A stretch of 14,702 nucleotides of DNA from Parvularculaceae bacterium UBA4496 (lineage in GTDB: Bacteria > Pseudomonadota > Alphaproteobacteria > Caulobacterales > Parvularculaceae), in NCBI GenBank assembly GCA_002388885.1, contig DGNI01000192.1, positions 3,822 through 18,523 of the forward strand. The letters run 5' to 3'. Made by a program: the position numbers and the translations under genes. Positions 12,468 through 14,702 of this stretch are shown piece by piece. Each line of letters opens with the position of its first letter. Within the stretch, counting starts at the first letter, position 1. The notes beneath the pieces were generated by a model that searched no databases, was not told where the DNA came from, and saw only the letters and a program-made list of their open reading frames with translations.

Positions 12468-13895
12468 ATGGCTGACGCGCAATCCGCCGCGAGCTTCGCC
12501 GAACGCATCGACAACGCGCTGACGCCGGTCAGCGATTTTGTTTCCGACATTATCTTCTTTTCCGTCGACGTGTTCGGAGTGTCGCTGCCGCTGGTCGTTG
12601 TCTGGCTGATGGCGGCGGGCGTGATCGTTTCAGTTTATATGCGGTTTATCAATTTCCGCGGCTTCCGCCACGCCTTTCACCTGATTTTCAATCCCAAAGA
12701 CCACATCGAGGCGTCCGGCGAGATCTCTCACTTTCAGGCGCTCTCCGCCGCGCTGTCCGGCACCATCGGTCTCGGCAATGTGGCGTCAGTGCCGCTCGCC
12801 ATCATCCTCGGCGGGCCGGGCGCCGTCTTCTGGATGATCCTTGCCGGGTTTTTCGGCATGGCGACGAAGTTCGCTGAATGCGCCTTGGCGGTGAAATACC
12901 GAAAAGTCATGCCGGATGGACGCGTCATTGGCGGACCGATGTATTACATCGAAGCCGTTTTCGCGCGCATGGGATGGAAAACTTTCGGCAAAGGCGCTGC
13001 AATCTTTTTCGCGCTCATGGCCATCGGCGGTTCCATCAGTATTTTTCAGGTGAACCAAAGCCACGCGCAATTCGCCAACGTCACCGGCATCTCGGCGCCG
13101 GTCACTTTCGGAGTCATCATGGCGGCGCTGGTCGGCGTTGTCGTGCTCGGCGGCATCAAGCGCATTGGTTACGTCGCCGGCAAGCTCGTGCCGTTCATGG
13201 CGGTCGTTTATATCGGCGCGGCGCTTATCATCATCGCGCTCAACATCACTGCGCTCCCCGACGCCGTCATGACGATTTTCAAAAGCGCGTTCGGGCTTGA
13301 TGCGCTTGGCGGCGGCCTTGTGGGCGCGCTGATCAACGGCATGCGCCGCGCCACCTATTCCTGCGAGGCGGGCGTTGGCTCCGCCGCTATCGCCCATGCT
13401 TCCGTGCGCACCAACGAGCCTATGACCGAAGGATATGTGGCGCTGATCGAACCGTTTCTCGACACGATCGTCGTCTGCACCATTACCGCACTGGTCGTTA
13501 TCGTCACCGGCGTTTACGAGCCGTTCCTGTTTACCGACAACGTGCAAGGGATCGAAATCACGTCGCAGGCGTTCGAGAATACGTTCTCATGGTTTCCGGT
13601 GATCCTGCTCGTTTCATCGACCCTGTTTGCGTTTACGTCGCTGGTCAGCTGGGCGTTTTACGGTGCGCAGGCATTCGCTTATCTTTCCGGCGGATCGAAA
13701 TATGGCGACATTATCTTTAAGGTATTGCTGTGCGTTGCGCTTTCAACCGGCGCCGCTGTGTCGGTCGGCGCCATTTTGAACTTCATCGACTCGATGCTGT
13801 TCGCCATGGCGATCCCGAATATCCTTGCGCTCTACTTCCTGCTGCCGGAGCTGAAGCGGGACGTAAAGGCGTACGAAACCAAGCATGGGATTTAA
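12468..13895 (+). CDS. Sodium:alanine/glycine symporter family (AGCS) transporter
   Basis: A 475-residue inner-membrane protein with about ten to eleven hydrophobic segments, beginning near residues 40-58 and ending near 440-460. AGCS signatures are FINFRGFRHAFHLI (60-73), the long conserved block starting GTIGLGNVASVPLAIILGG (98-116) and running through GAVFWMILAGFFGMATKFAE (118-137), GGPMYYIE (155-162) and GMRRATYSCEAGVGSAAIAH (291-310). Members import alanine, glycine or related amino acids with sodium. The exact substrate cannot be read from the sequence. GGGAAGG (12454-12460) lies seven bases before the ATG. It follows the gamma-lyase-type gene by 96 bases on the same strand, and import of a transsulfuration-related amino acid is possible but unproven. 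Its stop overlaps that of the convergent xerC. Confidence 0.94.
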   Translation: MADAQSAASFAERIDNALTPVSDFVSDIIFFSVDVFGVSLPLVVVWLMAAGVIVSVYMRFINFRGFRHAFHLIFNPKDHIEASGEISHFQALSAALSGTIGLGNVASVPLAIILGGPGAVFWMILAGFFGMATKFAECALAVKYRKVMPDGRVIGGPMYYIEAVFARMGWKTFGKGAAIFFALMAIGGSISIFQVNQSHAQFANVTGISAPVTFGVIMAALVGVVVLGGIKRIGYVAGKLVPFMAVVYIGAALIIIALNITALPDAVMTIFKSAFGLDALGGGLVGALINGMRRATYSCEAGVGSAAIAHASVRTNEPMTEGYVALIEPFLDTIVVCTITALVVIVTGVYEPFLFTDNVQGIEITSQAFENTFSWFPVILLVSSTLFAFTSLVSWAFYGAQAFAYLSGGSKYGDIIFKVLLCVALSTGAAVSVGAILNFIDSMLFAMAIPNILALYFLLPELKRDVKAYETKHGI

Positions 13896-14702
13896 CTAGC
13901 GCGCGGATGAGCCTTGTCGAAGACGCGAAGAAGGCTATCGCTGTCGATTTTCGTATAACGCTGGGTGGCCGCGAGCGACGAATGACCCAGCAGTTCCTGA
14001 ATGGCGCGCAAATCGCCGCCGGCTGACAACAGATGCGTTGCAAAGGCGTGCCGCATGGCGTGCGGGGTCGCTGAATCGGGAAGTCCGAGCGCTGCGCGCA
14101 ACTGCGCCATGGTGCGCTGCGCAAGCCGCGGCGACAGAACCTTGCCGCGCGTTGAAAAGAACAGCGGGTCATCCGCTTCGCCGCCATAAGGGCATAGCTC
14201 AATATACTGACTAATGCTCTCGCGCGCAGCAGGCACGACCGGCACAATGCGTGTCTTTGCGCCTTTGCCCTTGATGCGGAGCGTTTCGCCGAGCGGCGCT
14301 TCGGACCATTTGAGCGACAATGCTTCCGAGATCCTCAGGCCCGCGCCATAGAGCAGCGTCATCAGCGCTGCATCCCGCGCCCGCTCCCAGCTCTGTTTGC
14401 GCGTTGACGTTTTCAGCGTCGCCGCAGCATCCATCAACGCTTCAGCATCCTTTTGCGTTACAGGGCGCGGCAAGCGTTCCTTCGCCTTTGGCCCGCGCAT
14501 CACCGCGATAGCATCATTGTCCGCGTCGGCGCGTTTTTTCAGGAATGAGAAAAATGTCTTGAGCGCCGACAATTCAAGCTTGATTGAAGGCGGCGCCAGC
14601 CCCTCGTTACGGCGCGCCGCCAGAAACGCGCGAAAGTCTTTGGCTTCGAGCATTGACAATAAGTCGAGATTCAATGTTTCCGCACGATAACCGGCGAGGA
14701 AA
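13892..14702 (-). CDS. xerC: Tyrosine recombinase XerC (N-terminus outside the window)
   Basis: The reading frame stays open to the window edge, so the gene is partial: about 269 residues are present and roughly 30-40 are missing. The N-terminal SAM-like core-binding domain (FLAGYRAETLN..., then DFRAFLAARR) and the full catalytic domain are visible. All catalytic residues are present (counted from the TTG at 14674): Arg114 in GAGLRISEALSLKW, Lys137 in KGKGAKTR, His205 and Arg208 in HAMRHAFATHLL, His231 in LLGHSSLAATQRY, and the nucleophile Tyr240. The C-terminal YTKIDSDSLLRVFDKAHPRA fits XerC better than XerD (which usually ends near HHPRG). With XerD it resolves chromosome dimers at dif. An internal TTG start at 14674 is possible but would delete part of the DNA-binding domain. 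Confidence 0.92.
   Translation of the reverse strand, partial: FLAGYRAETLNLDLLSMLEAKDFRAFLAARRNEGLAPPSIKLELSALKTFFSFLKKRADADNDAIAVMRGPKAKERLPRPVTQKDAEALMDAAATLKTSTRKQSWERARDAALMTLLYGAGLRISEALSLKWSEAPLGETLRIKGKGAKTRIVPVVPAARESISQYIELCPYGGEADDPLFFSTRGKVLSPRLAQRTMAQLRAALGLPDSATPHAMRHAFATHLLSAGGDLRAIQELLGHSSLAATQRYTKIDSDSLLRVFDKAHPRAS

Noticed and set aside
12786..13547. 253-codon minus-strand open frame opposite the symporter gene
   Set aside because: Extremely His/Asp/Arg/Gly-rich, as expected from antisense of a membrane protein; the plus-strand gene carries clear AGCS motifs.
13892..14702. Integrase marking a mobile island, or a nearby dif site
   Set aside because: The sequence pattern is that of housekeeping XerC; no att-like repeats, tRNA or phage genes are present and I saw no dif-like 28-mer.
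1..14702. CRISPR array, tRNA or rRNA genes, insertion sequences
   Set aside because: No regularly spaced repeats, no cloverleaf-type sequence and no transposase-like protein were recognised on either strand.

Overview
The window looks like chromosomal DNA of a GC-rich alphaproteobacterium. The grounds are protein-level resemblance (phasin_2-type phasin, XerC, AGCS symporter, MltB-type transglycosylase, UPF0178), an RpoH-like promoter of the alphaproteobacterial pattern, and palindromic intergenic repeats of the kind common in that class. Family or genus cannot be fixed from the sequence. There are no tRNA, rRNA, CRISPR, transposase or phage genes. Most of it is housekeeping metabolism; the less ordinary parts are intergenic.

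Layout. (1) Positions 1-1352, plus strand: the last codons of a biotin-carrier-type protein (probably the methylcrotonyl-CoA carboxylase biotin subunit), an AT-rich orphan gene (77-454) and HMG-CoA lyase. This is the tail of a leucine-degradation operon with an unrelated gene wedged in. (2) Positions 1353-1526: a convergent intergenic region carrying a nested inverted-repeat element. (3) Positions 1527-3248, minus strand: an exported, lipoprotein-type M49 (dipeptidyl peptidase III-like) metallopeptidase with a five-residue HELSH zinc motif. (4) Positions 3446-7278, plus strand: an MltB-type lytic transglycosylase, a phasin, and the bifunctional tRNA modification enzyme MnmC. (5) Positions 7357-9579: cystathionine beta-synthase, an AT-rich DUF4262 gene and an ArsC/Spx-like thiol protein, packed with almost no spacing. 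(6) Positions 9585-9707: a mosaic of four hairpins, followed by a YaiI/UPF0178 gene. (7) Positions 10188-10804: a small heat-shock protein gene with a heat-shock-type promoter and a 5' leader that can hide the ribosome binding site. (8) Positions 10805-11201: the only gene-free stretch over 300 bases, with a minus-strand terminator-like hairpin, a minus-strand TATAAT and three copies of a GTTGCACAA motif. (9) Positions 11202-12371: a cystathionine gamma-lyase-type PLP enzyme. (10) Positions 12468-13895: a sodium:amino-acid (AGCS) symporter, whose stop codon overlaps that of xerC, which runs in from the right edge on the minus strand.

How the genes work together. Cystathionine beta-synthase and the gamma-lyase-type enzyme together would make cysteine from homocysteine and serine (reverse transsulfuration), although they lie about 2.5 kb apart with stress and redox genes between them. 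HMG-CoA lyase and the truncated biotin carrier belong to leucine catabolism, giving acetoacetate and acetyl-CoA. The phasin suggests that the cell stores polyhydroxyalkanoate. The strongest candidate for something new is the hsp20 leader: a two-hairpin RNA in which a 12-bp helix with two G-U pairs sequesters the Shine-Dalgarno sequence right up to the start codon, a likely RNA thermometer. No large new multi-gene system was found.
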